Source: Isoetes taiwanensis (lineage: Eukaryota > Streptophyta > Lycopodiopsida > Isoetales > Isoetaceae). Taken from it: a stretch of DNA of 64,000 nucleotides. Location: the NCBI GenBank assembly GCA_021234155.1, contig JAJEKV010000064.1, forward strand, positions 1,362,001-1,426,000, given 5' to 3'. Every line of letters starts with the position of its first letter. The first letter of the stretch is position 1. The position numbers and the translations under genes are program-made. A model generated the notes under the pieces. The model did no database searches, was not told where the DNA came from, and saw only the letters and a program-made list of their open reading frames with translations. Shown here one piece after another: positions 33,709 to 46,142 of the stretch.

Positions 33709-35265
33709 CTAAGTCCATATCAACTTGTATATGAGACTCATTCTCCACTTGATCAGCCCAATTTGATCTGCGATGCTATTGGGCCTTGCCAAGATGGCGA
33801 TGGTGAGGAGAGTTGGCTCAACAGGGTTAGGGGAAGCAGATGCAGAAGGTTGTGGAGCGAAGCTATTCCTCCTCCGAGCGGCTTTTTTCATGCGGGCAAT
33901 GGACCATTCTTCTTCAATGCGCTCTTGCTTGCGTGCAATCATGTCCAGCCTCTCTTGCTGGTCAGAAGGAAGACAACTATGGGTTGCGGGGTTTGTGCCA
34001 ATGGCAAGGGTAGAAGACGAAGAAGGGGTGATGGCAAGGACAAAAGCGGAGCAAACTAGAGTAGGGATGGCGCGGGGGGAAGTAGAAGTAGGGGAAACGT
34101 AAGTAGGAGGAGGGATGGGAATGGAGGGTCTCAAGCGACACGATAAGCGAGAGAAGGCCTCAACATCGAAAACATATTGGCAAGCTCTAGGCCGTTAAGC
34201 AAAGATAATTTATATTTAAAAAAGAGTGGACCACTTCTAACCACCACGTGACTTGGGGAGGGAAGCCCCTCAAAGAGAAGGGAAATACAAATACGAGGAC
34301 CATTGGTAATCGAATGAGCAAGGTGCAACCCTAATCCATTGGCAATGGAGATCAAGAAATCTGAACCCGCAACTCAATTGGGAAGTCCTCCAATGCAAAC
34401 CAAATAGGGGGCATACGACGTGCACCGGACTTATTAGGAAGAAATCCGTGGGTGTATACCGATACAAGAGATAATGTCCCCACAAAGGATCCACTCCACG
34501 CTCCACTAGTTTATCAACAAAGAATAGGCGACCCGAACATCACTAAGAAATAATTGTTTTGCCTATCCAAAACTTTCGGGGGACTCATCGCGGAGGCAAT
34601 CCCAACTTTTGCGGATGTTGTTTCAACCAAAATCCCATCCTCTTGAGATCAAGGAACCGACCGGTGAAATGACATACCACCGCATGGGACATTAGATTGT
34701 TCGGACTTTGCAAGTGGACACTATGATCTATCTCCACAACCGAGACACCAGCTGAAAGTGAAGGCACTAGAACACACCTCTCGCTTCATAGAACACGCTA
34801 TCGAGGCGGTTGAACATCCATTCTATCTTCAAGACCACTCGCAGCTCTTTCATATATTCGGACACCTCTCTTTTTATTCTCCATCATAAGAGACACCGCC
34901 CAAGCAAAGAACACGAGCGAATGCACACCAGAAGTCATGTCTCGCTTAATCCAATCACCGGGCGATATTAGGGGCACTCCAAGGAGCAGAGGGAAGAGGA
35001 GGAGACGGTAAAAGGCCTCAAGAGGATGGGAGAGCCAGAGAAGACGGAGTTGGAGCAGAGGTGGAGGGAGGAGGAAGAGAGGCGTAAGGTAAGTACATGG
35101 CAAAGAGAGGGGAGGGAATTGCAAATCCATAGAGGCAGGGACATATGCAAGTGGATTGAGACGAGAATTAGGAGGAAGCACTGGAGAGGCCAGAGAGGCA
35201 GAAACTTGCGAGCAAGAATGCATACCGGCGGAGGCGACCATGGAGGCCGAAATAGAGGATCCCAA
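33709..35265 (-). pseudogene. LINE ORF1 (RNA-binding protein) relic
   Basis: The first part (35265-34798) is Pro/Ser/Leu-rich and contains SPGDWIKRDMTSGVHSLVFF, then MMENKKRGVRIYERAASGLE. Farther on are LGLHLAHSITNGPRICISLL and VVVRSGPLFFKYKLSLLNGL, which match the same segments of the sister LINE at 40.7 kb. The last part has a basic helix (RKQERIEEEWSIARMKKAAR). These resemble the nucleic-acid-binding ORF1 of plant L1 elements. The frame is cut into at least four pieces. Confidence 0.75.
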
Positions 35266-35288
35266 TTCCGGGACTCTCCGGAATTAAG

Positions 35289-36252
35289 TGCATGTATAGT
35301 AGCACTATTGATTAAAAAAAAGTGTAATTTGGTAGTAGTTTATGGGGAAAACTCCAAAAATCCCTTACATTTTGTATTTGCCAAAACACTTCTAGTTTAT
35401 GGGGTATTATTATAGAAACGGCCATAAATTTTTTTGTGATGATCCAAATGGGAATGTCAGATGGATTATAACGGAGGATGAGATCCTTTCAAAATTAAGA
35501 TCATTTGGATCCGAGTTTAAATTTTAAGTTATCGTCTCTTAAATCCCTTGTAAATACTTACAATTTTTTTGTGTATTAAAAATAACATAACTTGTGATTT
35601 TGGACTCTGATTCAGGTCATCTTAGCTTTGACGAAGGTATCTCATCTTTTCTACAATGTATTGAAGGGTACATTCTAATTTACATCACCACCAAAAAGTA
35701 CCAAAAAGTTAAGATCATTTCAATAGAAAATGCCCCTAAACATGGGACATTTTGGGCAATTTTAGTAAAACATAAGTGTAGTTTTTTCCTTAAAAAGTTA
35801 GGGCAAATTGGATGAAGTTCAAATTCAAACAAAGGTCCTAAATTACGCATCCCTTCTATGGTGATGATATAGTTTGTATAGTTCTTATTCAACATCTGGA
35901 TGATTCTACTTTCAAAGATCATGCAGTTACTTTAATTCCATTTCATTTCAAAATGCACTGAAGAATATATAACCTAAATTAGGACAAACAGGATAAGAGG
36001 CTTTTGTAGTCTTGGCACATAATATTGAAAATTTTTTATCTCCACTGGATGTGTACATATTTAACCATGAACAGAAGATCCTTACAATATTGGTAAGGAT
36101 GGATATTATCGTAAACTCTTAAAAGAATTGGAACTGTACATAATTTGATGTCCAGTAGATATTATACGCGTCAAAATGTGCTTCAGAAACTTCAAAATTC
36201 TTTGCTGCTACTTGTCAAGATAGTGCAACTCAAGTTGTTTAGTTGTGATATC
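35289..36252. other. Spacer between LINE and MOT2
   Basis: AT-rich DNA. No gene is supported. The small frames at 35594-35922 overlap on opposite strands. The MOT2 3' untranslated region should lie in the last few hundred bases; I see no unique poly(A) signal. Confidence 0.4.
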
Positions 36253-38464
36253 TCATGCTGGAGCAAGAAGTTCTGTCTCTGACTCATGAGACTTTGTTAC
36301 AGACCAGTCTTCAGCAGGCTCTGTAGACAAGATAATACCAGTTAGAAATTTAATGAAAAAAAACCAACTGCATAATGAAACAGTCAAGGGCTTTACTAGT
36401 TTTATGCTTGTCTGAGACAATCATGAGTCGCCTCTGCAGAATAGCAGCAATAACCAGGAATATTGCGCACATTCCAAACATCACAGTGATTGGAAACGCC
36501 TCCACCTGAATTTGTAACAACATCAGTTGCATTCTCAGCCAACTGTTTGAAACGAACCATGCAACGAATGAACCAGGGCAGATATTTACATTATATAGAA
36601 CCACACAGACGAATATGTTCAGTGGAATTCGGAAGAAGTTCATAATTGTGCTTCTTGACTCCTCTGGTATGTATTGAGACCGCATTTTCATGATAGATGG
36701 CCAGAATATGCCAACACAAGCTTCAAACACACAAAATCCTAACAGTAAAAGCTGACCAGCAGCAGTGATTGGTCCCCCACGCTCTTGCGAGACTGGTAAA
36801 AAGACCTGCAGAAGTTCTATAATTTTAGTTGTGTAGAAACAATGCTATTTACCAGCATCTTAGCAGCATACTTACATTAATAAGCACAGGAAGGAGGAGC
36901 GACCCTGCAGACACAGCAAAGACAATTTGCATATATGATTCTACCCGTGCTACTCGTGCCATCAAGCGAGAAGCTAGTGAACTCCCAAGCATAGATGCTA
37001 CCATGAATGTAGCAAATATAAAACCATGTGGAATGTCTTGGTCACCTGGACTTAGTGCAGGAGTCCATAGAAAAACAAAAGTGTACATGGAACCTTCAAA
37101 TAAGGACTGTATTGCGCCAAGCAAGGCAATCTTTTCATCTATTAAGATCAGAAAAAATTAGTCAAACATCCAGGGTAGAAAGAAGGAAGTACTTTATAAT
37201 ACCTGAAGCAATAGCACTAGCAGCAGCTTGAAATTGGGACATGAGTGTTTTCCCTTCAGATGGGTCACCATAGTTTTCTGGCCAGGTATATATAATGATG
37301 GACATTCCCACTGCTAAAACACAAGCTGCAGCATCGAAAGGTGAAACAGGACCAAGACCTAATGATCCTGCAAGAGTGTTTGCAAGAAGACCAGAAATTA
37401 TAGCCACTAGCCCATTCCCCAAAAATATAGCTTTCGAAAATGTCATTGACAACCAGTGTGCTTCAAACCCTCTCTGCAAAACGAACGAACTTAGTGAAAC
37501 CCTATAAAGGGAATGGTAATAGAGAAATCTGAGGTGTTTCTATTACAGACCTTAAAATGCTCGGCAACTAGCCAAGATTCAAAAGCAGAAAACAGAAGAG
37601 ATGTAGCAATTCCACCAAGAATACGGCCCAGCATTAATACTTTAAACTGGGAAGAATGTTTGGTGAAACAACTCAGTATATATGTAATGCAATACGTAAT
37701 GCTGGCTCTTTTGCGACCACTGCAGCAATTACCAAATGCATCAGCCTCTGAGGGTGTTTATGATTAGAGATTATAAGGATTAAGTTGCTTACTGTTTGTC
37801 GGCAAGCGATCCAACAATTGTCCCAAACAGCATGGAAGATCCAAAGCCAGCAATAAACAGCCGGCCAATGTCTCCCTTACTATAACCATAGTGACTATAG
37901 AGATAATACACATATGGTCCCTGTAACCAGTCTCCAGCTGTAAATTATTCAAGCAACCGTCAAACATCTTCAAGCAGAAGAAGGCCCAACTTCAACAGAC
38001 AAATCTCATATACACAAGATCTCGTATTATATGCAAAACATGGACAACTCCTCGTCCGATTTACCAATGTAGCAAATAGATGTGCATTTTTAAAACTAGG
38101 AATGACAATTCTTCCGTATCCATGGTATCACAGTCTTCAGAGCATAAAATACGCTAGATCTACATAATGCGACTAAAAGTATTCGTATAATTTGAACAAA
38201 CGAGCAGATCTTGTAAAAATTTTCGCAAAATCTTGCAAACAAAGGCTCATTGCATACATTAAGAAATCACGGAATGCAAATGGAGATCTGACAAAATGCG
38301 AGCTAATACGTACCCATCATAAGAGAATAAACAATGAGATAGTTGTTCTTGAAGGCATTGAAAGCCGCCGTAGCAACAATGCGGTCCTTGCCAGTTTTGC
38401 TCAGTTCTAGAGCGGCCACAACGGCAAGAAGGACTCCAAAAACGACGAAATAGAATGCCTCCAT
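36253..38464 (-). CDS. MOT2: Molybdate-anion transporter 2 (MFSD5-like major facilitator), 8 exons
   Basis: Coding exons on the minus strand are 38464-38314, 37937-37793, 37719-37551, 37473-37203, 37138-36876, 36805-36590, 36505-36397 and 36320-36253. Every intron starts GT and ends AG, and the phases join into 463 codons plus TGA. The protein begins MEAFYFVVFGVLLAVVAALE, has the MFS motif-A loop GSLADKHGRKRA after the second helix, SAFESWLVAEH, PFDAAACVLAVGMS, SLFEGSMYTFVFLWTPALSP, HGFIFATFMVASMLGSSLAS and VGIFWPSIMKMRSQYIPEES. These are hallmark segments of plant molybdate-transporter-2/MFSD5 proteins, with about twelve membrane helices. The family moves molybdate across membranes for molybdenum-cofactor enzymes. 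Length and exon pattern are normal and no break is visible, so this is the one clearly intact host gene. A stop at the unspliced end of exon 7 is avoided by splicing to exon 8. Confidence 0.95.
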
Positions 38465-39960
38465 AGTCGCAACTAGGGAAAAAAACTAGCTCCAATTTTC
38501 GAAGCCGAACTGCCGGACCTGCGGCTTGCCCTCCTTGCCGGAGTTGAGAAGCAAGCTCGGCTTAAGTCCTTTTCTGTGTATAGAGCAGTGTAGAAAATAT
38601 ACTTGTTTATTAAAGTAAAACGGAACTTCTTTTAATAATTTTGTTAATTAAAAAAAAATTGGGTTTGACGTTTTGGCCATCATCTGAGTAAAAAAAATAA
38701 AAATGTAGATCTACCCTACCTTCATGTGGCATGTACCCATTTGTAAATATGACCTTTGAAATCTATGCCCTAAGTTAAATAACGAAAGTAAACGGTGCTC
38801 GGTGCTGCTCGGAAGGTATTGGATTTAATGATAGTGCCCCATGGTGGTTTAGATGTCGGTGTCGCCGTCATGTTTGTTGCGACACGGCACTTTCGTTTGG
38901 TCTCTGGCGTTGATCTCTGTTAGCCATGTAGCTTGGGGGGCATTTTTGGCTCTTTAATAAGCAGTACAATTAAACATTTTGCACTACTAAAAAATATTTG
39001 AGGTATAGATTTCTTCCATTGCCATTGCATAACATATTGGTGTCATAGCCTCCAGTTATAATCCTTTTGCAATTGAGGACAAGGTGACTTGGAGTGTAAT
39101 GAGGATTTTCTTACTAGTATTGCTATTACATGCTTGCATAATATATTAGTCGTGACAACGTTTTTATTAATGTGCAATTTATATGCACTTATCGATTTTC
39201 CATCTTTTGGCATTCTTTCACCGTTTTTCCATTCTAAGATGACATGCAATGGATTTTCCTCTATCTTTCATAACTGTCAACTCTAAATCTCAAAACTACG
39301 GAATTTCCATGATGCCCCTATATTACCTATTAACATTACAAAAATTATCGTAGCGATAAGTCACCACAAGTGTAGTTTGTATCACTTCAGAACATTGTGA
39401 AAGATGCCTGGTGAAACGTATGATCAGGCAGGCCATTGCAAAATGCACAATCAAACTATTGTGAAACCTAGCAAGCCTAAACGGCATTTGATGTGAAGAA
39501 AATACTAAGATTCCTTTAAGATTCTCTCAAAGTTTGAATGTGGCCGGTGCAAAGGGCATCTATTGTGAAAGACGTCCCCACTGTTTTAGTTTCCATATCT
39601 TCTTTTTTAAAGAGGGATGGTTTTGGTACTTGTGCCAAGGAATGTCGCATGTAACTTGGTTGGCCTCTATTAAACATCCAGAGGAAGCAAAGATGCGGAT
39701 AAGATTGTCATTTAAAGTGGAGTTCCTATATTAGGAAGGGCAGCCAGAACAATGAGATGCTAGAAACGTGTGCCCGGTGATGCCGTGCATTAGTCATGGA
39801 CATGTGGAATGGGTATACGTGTGGAGTTTGTAGGTAAGGGTTATAAATGTAATCATGTCCATAGATGTAGTAATTTGTCAAATAATGTCCATAGACATAA
39901 TGGGGTAATATATGTAATAGGATTTGGAAGGCCAGGCATTAATCATGGACACATGGAATA
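38465..39960. other. Spacer upstream of MOT2
   Basis: The first ~120 bases are the likely MOT2 leader and promoter, GC-richer than the rest. No TATA box stands out. Beyond that I see only short frames without motifs. Confidence 0.4.
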
Positions 39961-40400
39961 GGCAAACATAATAGAATACCAAAAACCCTAATCCAAAACC
40001 TTTGAAATTGTCTCCATCTGCAAAAGATGTAAAAACAGTCACCAATCCTACATTTCTAGCCCTAAAATCTAAACACACAAATCCTACATTCCTAGCCCTA
40101 AAACTTAAACCCTAAGTTTGTGGTATGGTGACATGGTTGATAGCATTGCCTACTCCATCTAGGAGTTGCATATTAGGTTCTATTTTTTTAGAACTCAGAA
40201 TATGATAAAGTTGTAACCCTAAAGCCTAAATTGAACCTTTTGGAATGGCCATGTTTAGCCATCTAACTAAACACACGAACCCTAAACACAACTCTAAATC
40301 ATGGTGCAACGACGTAGTTGATAGGATTACACATTCTATCCATGAGGTAGAATTCGTATTATGATAAGACCATTGCCACTAAACCCTAAAACAATGTTGA
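39961..40400. repeat. Cluster of degenerate telomere-like/telobox words
   Basis: AACCCTAA, GCCCTAAAA, AAACCCTAAG, ACCCTAAAGCC, AACCCTAAACAC and AAACCCTAAAAC occur at irregular spacing, and a TCCTACATT(T/C)CTAGCCCTAAA unit is repeated near 40045 and 40083. All point the same way (CCCTAAA on the plus strand). This may be an eroded interstitial telomere tract or just telobox-rich upstream DNA. Confidence 0.5.
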
Positions 40401-40739
40401 GCAATAAATCTTAAATATGGCACTGGTGTGTGCCAAGAGAGAGAGCCCCCTACCTTATTATAATATGTCTTCTTCTATTCTTGGCTTTGGTTTCAAGATA
40501 ATTGAGGTGTCGTCTATCGTTTTTGTGCATATCTCTCTCCTAAGGATGTCGGATTTGGATGATTTTTGTTGCGTTGGAAAGCTTGGATTGCAAGCTTTTC
40601 GGAGGTGTATGGCATCAGATAGTTCAACATTGGAATCATTGCCGGATTTGAGGTTTACCATTTCGGGCACTATCTCCTCTGATGTTACTTCTTCTGTCAA
40701 TTCTACTTCCAGGGCACTTGATATTCTTTTGTTGCCATT

Positions 40740-43700
40740 TCTATTGTGGAATCTGCCCCTCTAGTGCAATCTGGTGCTTCTGTGATTCCTCCTGCTTTGT
40801 TGCCTAACTCTTGTCTTAATCCTCTTGCTTTTGCACATCCATCTGCTACTGCATTCATTGATTTGCAACAATTTCCACCTCTTGGTGCTCCCTTGTCTAC
40901 TGCAACTATAGGTCCTTGTCCTCTTGTAAATTCTAGTCCTCGTGCTATCCATCCGCCTGCTACCTCTGTTGGAACTCTGCCTCCTCCTTCTTCCTCTTCC
41001 GCGGGTCTTCTGCCTGCTCCTGCTCCTGCTTCTTGGACCTCTAGTGATACAGTTGCTCGTGTGTCACGTTCATGCTCTAGTGATTGGATAAAGCGTGATA
41101 TGACATCTGGTGTATGCTCTGCTCATGTCATCGCTGCTGTGAATATTACGATGGAGAATAATAAGAAGGAGGTATCTTCATATTCGAAGGAGTTACAGGC
41201 TGTAGAGGATAAGATGGACATTCAACTTCCTTCTACAAACTCATGAATGTTCTAACGCGTTCACCCAAGTAGGACTCCCTGTTGTTGAGATTAATCATGA
41301 TGCGCACCTAGAGTATATTCAAAATCTTGTTTCTCATGCTGTTGTATGTCACTTTACTGGTCAGATTGTCGATCTTAGAAGGATGGGCTTTTGGTCAAAG
41401 CAACATTTACAGAGTTGGATGTACCCCAGCATGAGTCTTTGAAGATCCTTGACAAGCAAAACAATCACTTTCTCATCATAGGAGTTGATAAGCTGGTGGA
41501 GCATGTGATAGATCCTTTATGGGGACATTAGATTTTATATCAGGTATACACTCCTAGCTTTTTGCCGAGCAAAACTAGTGCACTTCGGATGCCATGTTGG
41601 TTTGCCTTGGAAGACTTTCCTATTGAGTTGCAAGTTCCAGAATTCATGATAGCCATTCATAGTGGCTTGGGACTCCATCTTGCTCATTCTACCATCAATG
41701 GTCCTCGTATTTGTATCTCTTTTTCAGCTGATGCATCATTTCCAAAATCTGTTGTTGTCAAAAGTGGTCCATTATTCTTCAAATATGATTTGTCATTGCT
41801 AAATGGACCTAAGCTTGTAGATATGTTTCCAAATGCTGCGGCCTTCTCTAGTTTTTGTGTTAGAAGGACGCCTCCCTCGGACCACGCAATATCTTCAATG
41901 CCTGGGCAGATGTCTCCATCTCCCTCTACTCCTGCTCCAGTCTTGATAGCTTTTGATTCTAGCCATCTTGCCCATGTTCCTGTTTCCATTCCTGCTCCTT
42001 TACCTCTTCCTTCCTCTGAATCCCTTGCCACTTTATCTGATGAGCACCATTGAACGATTGGAAGCATCTCCTGGTGAGTGATCCATCCCTCATATGAAAA
42101 GAATTGCCCGTCGGAGAAACACTTTTGCACACAACCTCTTCTTGATAAGTATGTTTCCCCTGATGTTCCAGTAGCAGCTACCATAGTTACAACACTTCAT
42201 GTAATGTCTAGATTGCCCTGGACTGATCAAGTGGAAGGTTCGTGTGCTAATGGTGACTCTATGGATTTGGAACAGCGGCCACCAGACCCTTTTGCACCAT
42301 GAAGCTAGTGTCTTGGAATGTTCAGGGTGTTGCTTCTTGCTCAACCAAACGGAGCAGACTTTTCATGGCTCTTGCTAGGTTGAAGTCAGATTTTTTTTGT
42401 TTACAAGAGCATAAGTTCAAAAAGGCTTCTATGGTTGGTAGGCAATATAACGTGCTGATGGCTCCAGCAGACTCGGCAGAAATAGGAGTCCTTATAGCGT
42501 GGAGGCACGATATTGTAGTCACATTTACTCACACAGACAGATTTGGTAGCTGGATCATTATCAAGTGGTTTGACAAGGGACAAGAGTGGGGACTAGTGAG
42601 TGTGTATGCGCACAACAGGCCTCATCAGAGAGGTACACTCTGAGCTGCTTTAAGGTCCAAGCTAGTTCGATTGGGCTCTCATGTTGCGTAGTTGTTGGTG
42701 GGTGACTTCAACATGGTTGAGTTGGAAGCTGATCGGTGTGGCAGAGGATCAGAAATTGTCCAAGGCTTTGAACGTGAACAATGGCATCACTTTATGCATG
42801 ATTGTGGTTTTGTAGAGATGGATGGTGATCGTAGCTACACCTGGTGCAATGGTTGGCTTGGAGAGGGTAGAGATATGCACATCATAATAGGGGATATTAC
42901 AATGCTTTGGCAGCTATATATTTGCATAATTTCTCACGCAAAAGCATGCTTGCTAGCTCTATTTTGGATCACAATCCACATTTTTCTCTTGTTTTCAGGA
43001 CGTGATGCATAGCAAGACCAAGACTTACTTCAAATTAATATTTCATTCTTGAAGGATGAGGAGTTTAAGAATGGATGGAGACAAGCTTGGACCTCTGCCT
43101 TTGTGAGAAGGAAAGGAATGGCTAGGATTGTTGATGCCTTGGCCGCTGTGAAGTCCTTTGCTAAGAATTGGGGCTGTCAACAAGTCGATGTTAATCGAGG
43201 AATTCTGATTGCTTTGTACTAACTGTGAATGGCTTGTAGATCATTTGTACCGTCAAATGCCTCGGAGAAGAAACAGATTTTTGCTAGCATTAGACGGATG
43301 GAAGCCGGATAAATTCATCACTCTCGAGTCAAAGCGGGCCTGCAATGGTCAAAGAGGGGATCGCTGCACAAGCTTCCTTTTCAGAACTGCAAAAATTTGA
43401 AGACAAGCTTCTGCAATGGTGTCTCTCCAAGTTCAAGACAGGCCTTTCATTCCTGATCCTGAGCAACTTAAGCTCTTTCTGCATAGCCATTAATCTTCTT
43501 TCTTTGCTTCTCGATGCCTTCCCTTCCAACAAGACTTTCAAGAGGCATTACTTGCTAAGGTACATCCTATTGTATCTGAGAAGCAAAGGGCTTGTTTAGT
43601 AGCAGAGATTATGATGAATGATCTAGCAGATGCTACCTTTCTTTTGAAGAGAGGAAAGTGTCCTGGAATTGACAGTATTCGTATGGAGTTCTTTCAAGAG

Positions 43701-43866
43701 TTATGGGATTGGGTTCGTGTTGATGTGTACGATGCCTTTCTAGATTTCAAGCAGCAGAGGCGTCTAGACAAAATTATCAACTCGGGATGCATTTCTCTCA
43801 TTCCAAGTGCAAGGAGCCTTTATCAATTTCAGATTGGTGCCCAATTACCTTGCTATCTTCTATGTA
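40740..43866 (+). mobile_element. L1-type LINE, plus strand, cut off inside the reverse transcriptase
   Basis: This is a sister of the 29.7-35.3 kb LINE in the opposite orientation. ORF1 pieces (40746-41246, 41562-42053) share DWIKRDMTSGV, LGLHLAHS-INGPRICIS and VVVKSGPLFFKYDLSLLNG. The endonuclease starts MKLVSWNVQGVASC at 42299 and continues VGDFNMVELEADRCGRG (42692). The reverse transcriptase starts at 43611 (RGKCPGIDSIRMEFFQELWD) and the text ends at about 43866 after LSISDW and PITLLSSMY. LINEs usually lose their 5' end, so loss of the 3' half points to a later rearrangement. The next bases belong to an antisense hAT transposase. Confidence 0.85.
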
Positions 43867-43867
43867 T

Positions 43868-45100
43868 GTCTTCATGTTCAGGACCATCTCTAAAGAGAGG
43901 GTTTAGGAAATACCCGACTCTATGTAAAGGTGAGTGAAGCATTGTCGACTTTGTTTGCAATCCCGCATGCTCATCTTGTATACATACGATTTATGATGGA
44001 CTGAATTCTAGAATAAGACACCCTATCTTTTATACCATTGAGAACCTCAATCAAGTGACGCATGCACTCATAGATCAAACCCATAGTTGAGCTTTCCCTA
44101 TCCGCTAGTCTCAAAACTTTCAATAAAGTGGTGAACACATAAACAATCTCCTTGACTTGGATAAAGAAATCAACGCTTCTAATCAATGCATAAACTTCCT
44201 TACCATTGGGTCTTTTTGAGTGTTTCCAAGCACTCCACTCATCGCTCATTGATCATGCTCACTAATGCTTTCTCAATTTCCTCACTTGCCAATTGCTCCA
44301 AAACTATGAACAAGTATGAGAATCTAGTAGTTGCTAGTTTCAACAAGGATCTCTTGCAGAACTTATGCCATAAAGAAATGTCGCTCTCCTTGCGCATGAG
44401 AAATGTCACAATCTTCTCTGCACCATTCACCACGGGAATAACCCAATCCAATCGATCTATATCTTCAAAGAGAAGATCTAAGCAATGACATGCACAATGT
44501 GTATAAAAGATAGATGGAAACTCCAATTCTAGCATCTCACCGGCTCTTACACAATTTGAACCATTATCAATAATAACTTGCACAATGTTCTCTTTCCCAA
44601 CTACGTCAATATTAACCTTTTTGAACTCATCAAACAAAAAGATAGCATCTTTTTTCTTGCCGCTTGCATCAATAGATTTCAAAAACATGGAATCAAAACA
44701 ATTCGAGGCCACAATAGGTCTCTTCCTTACATCAGACCACCCATCTGAACAAATTAAAACTCCATACCTCTTCCACGTATTCTTCACAGGCTGCAATCTT
44801 TGTTCCACAGAATTGTATTCTGCTTGTAAGTGTTTTTCATTCAAATCACCAAAGCTTAATGGTTTGTATCCTGGACCAGCTTTAGCCACCGCAGTACAGT
44901 ACTCCTTGAAGAGTTTACTTTGTGCAATATTGTAAGCAATTCCACAGCTATAGAACAACCTGCGTTGTGCTTCATCTGCGTGTGCCTAAAAAGTTTTTGG
45001 ATGGAGGATCCACTACCAACATTATCCTCTTAGCGCCTCTTTCGTGAAATATTGTTATCATAAACTGAAGATAAAGAGAGTTCACCTATAGGAAGAGAAG
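43868..45100 (-). pseudogene. hAT transposase, central and C-terminal part (DUF659)
   Basis: The frame 44958-44239 reads FYSCGIAYNIAQSKLFKEYC, WKRYGVLICSDGWSDVRKRP (the DUF659 hAT region), VVGKENIVQVIIDNGSNCVR (an acidic catalytic-core region) and FYTHCACHCLDLLFEDI. A one-base shift at about 44245 joins MSDEWSAWKHSKRPNGKEVY and LIYECMRHLIEVLNGIKDRV. Out-of-frame continuation to 43868 gives LHSPLHRVGYFLNPLFRDG. Upstream, 45098-45004 reads ISRKRR, a TAA, EDNVGSGSSIQKLF, then a shift into AHADEAQRRLF. The C-terminal dimerisation part is missing. Its N-terminal zinc-finger exon appears to be at 54478-54775, moved by an inversion. Confidence 0.85.
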
Positions 45101-46142
45101 ACAATTACTGGAAGTTTCTAACAGAAAGGCAATGCATATTATATCACGTTCATTGATGATTTCAGCCGAAGGGTTATTGCCTATTTCCTTAAGCGCAAGA
45201 GTCAAGATGTTGATGCTTTTTTACTCTTTAAAGCATCTATTGAAAATCAAACTAGGCGACGAGGGGGAGGCAAATATCTCAGTAATCTATTCCAACACAT
45301 ATGTGTAGATGCAGGCATTCACAAGCAGTATACAACCAGATATACACCCCAGCAAAATGGCGTGGTGGAGCGCAAAAATGGCATCATTTATGAAGCAGCT
45401 AAGTGTATTAGTTCATGCTCAACTTTCTCGTCATTTTTGGGCGGAGACTGTCTCTACAACAATCCATCTCCAGAACCAACCCCTAACAGTGGCAGTTCCC
45501 GGCAAAACTCCCCATGTAGCCTGGTATAGTACAAAACCTGATTTATCTCATGTTCGTACTTTTGGTTGCCATGCTTATGTTCAAGTTCCCAAAGCCCTTC
45601 GTTCCAAATTTTCCCTTCGTTTCAAGCATCTGTTGTCGTTTTGTTGGATATTCCTCGCATCATACAACTTATTAGTGTTGGGACCATGTTGCAAATCAGA
45701 TTCACATCAGTACTGATGTTTGTTTTGATGAGACCAAATTCTCTGATCCTGACCCCAATCTCAATACTGAATTTATTGATCTTTATAACCTTGTACCAGA
45801 TCCTATGTCTTCTACCTTCTTGGACCATGAAGCTGATCGCTTACCCAGAGCCCATGCACTGCCACCCAATCCTAATATCAAGCATGATACCCTTCCAAAT
45901 TCGAATCCCATTGCTCCACTTGAAGCTTGTGACCTGCACCTAGCATTGAACCCATTCTCTCTCCTTTAAGACGATCCCAACACCTTCGCACTCCCTCATA
46001 GAAGCTCCTTGACCAGGCTGAAACTAGTATAGCATAATGGGTCTGCCTTGCTACATCCTCTGCTCCTCCTAATATCCACCTTGCCCTTCATGGATCTAAA
46101 GGGGTCCATTGAAAAGCAACGGCTCAAGATCAACTTTCCTCC

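Larger units (their letters stand above)
29724..35280 (-). mobile_element. L1-type LINE, near full length (5.6 kb)
   Basis: On the minus strand the element runs from 35280 to a 22-base poly(A) (plus-strand T-run 29724-29745). It contains, in order, an ORF1 region, an endonuclease, a reverse transcriptase and a zinc-binding C-terminal region, as in plant L1 elements. GAAATTAAG (29715-29723) beside the tail and GGAATTAAG at the 5' edge (35280-35288) match at 8 of 9 positions and look like the target-site duplication. All ORFs are broken by stops and frameshifts. Confidence 0.9.
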
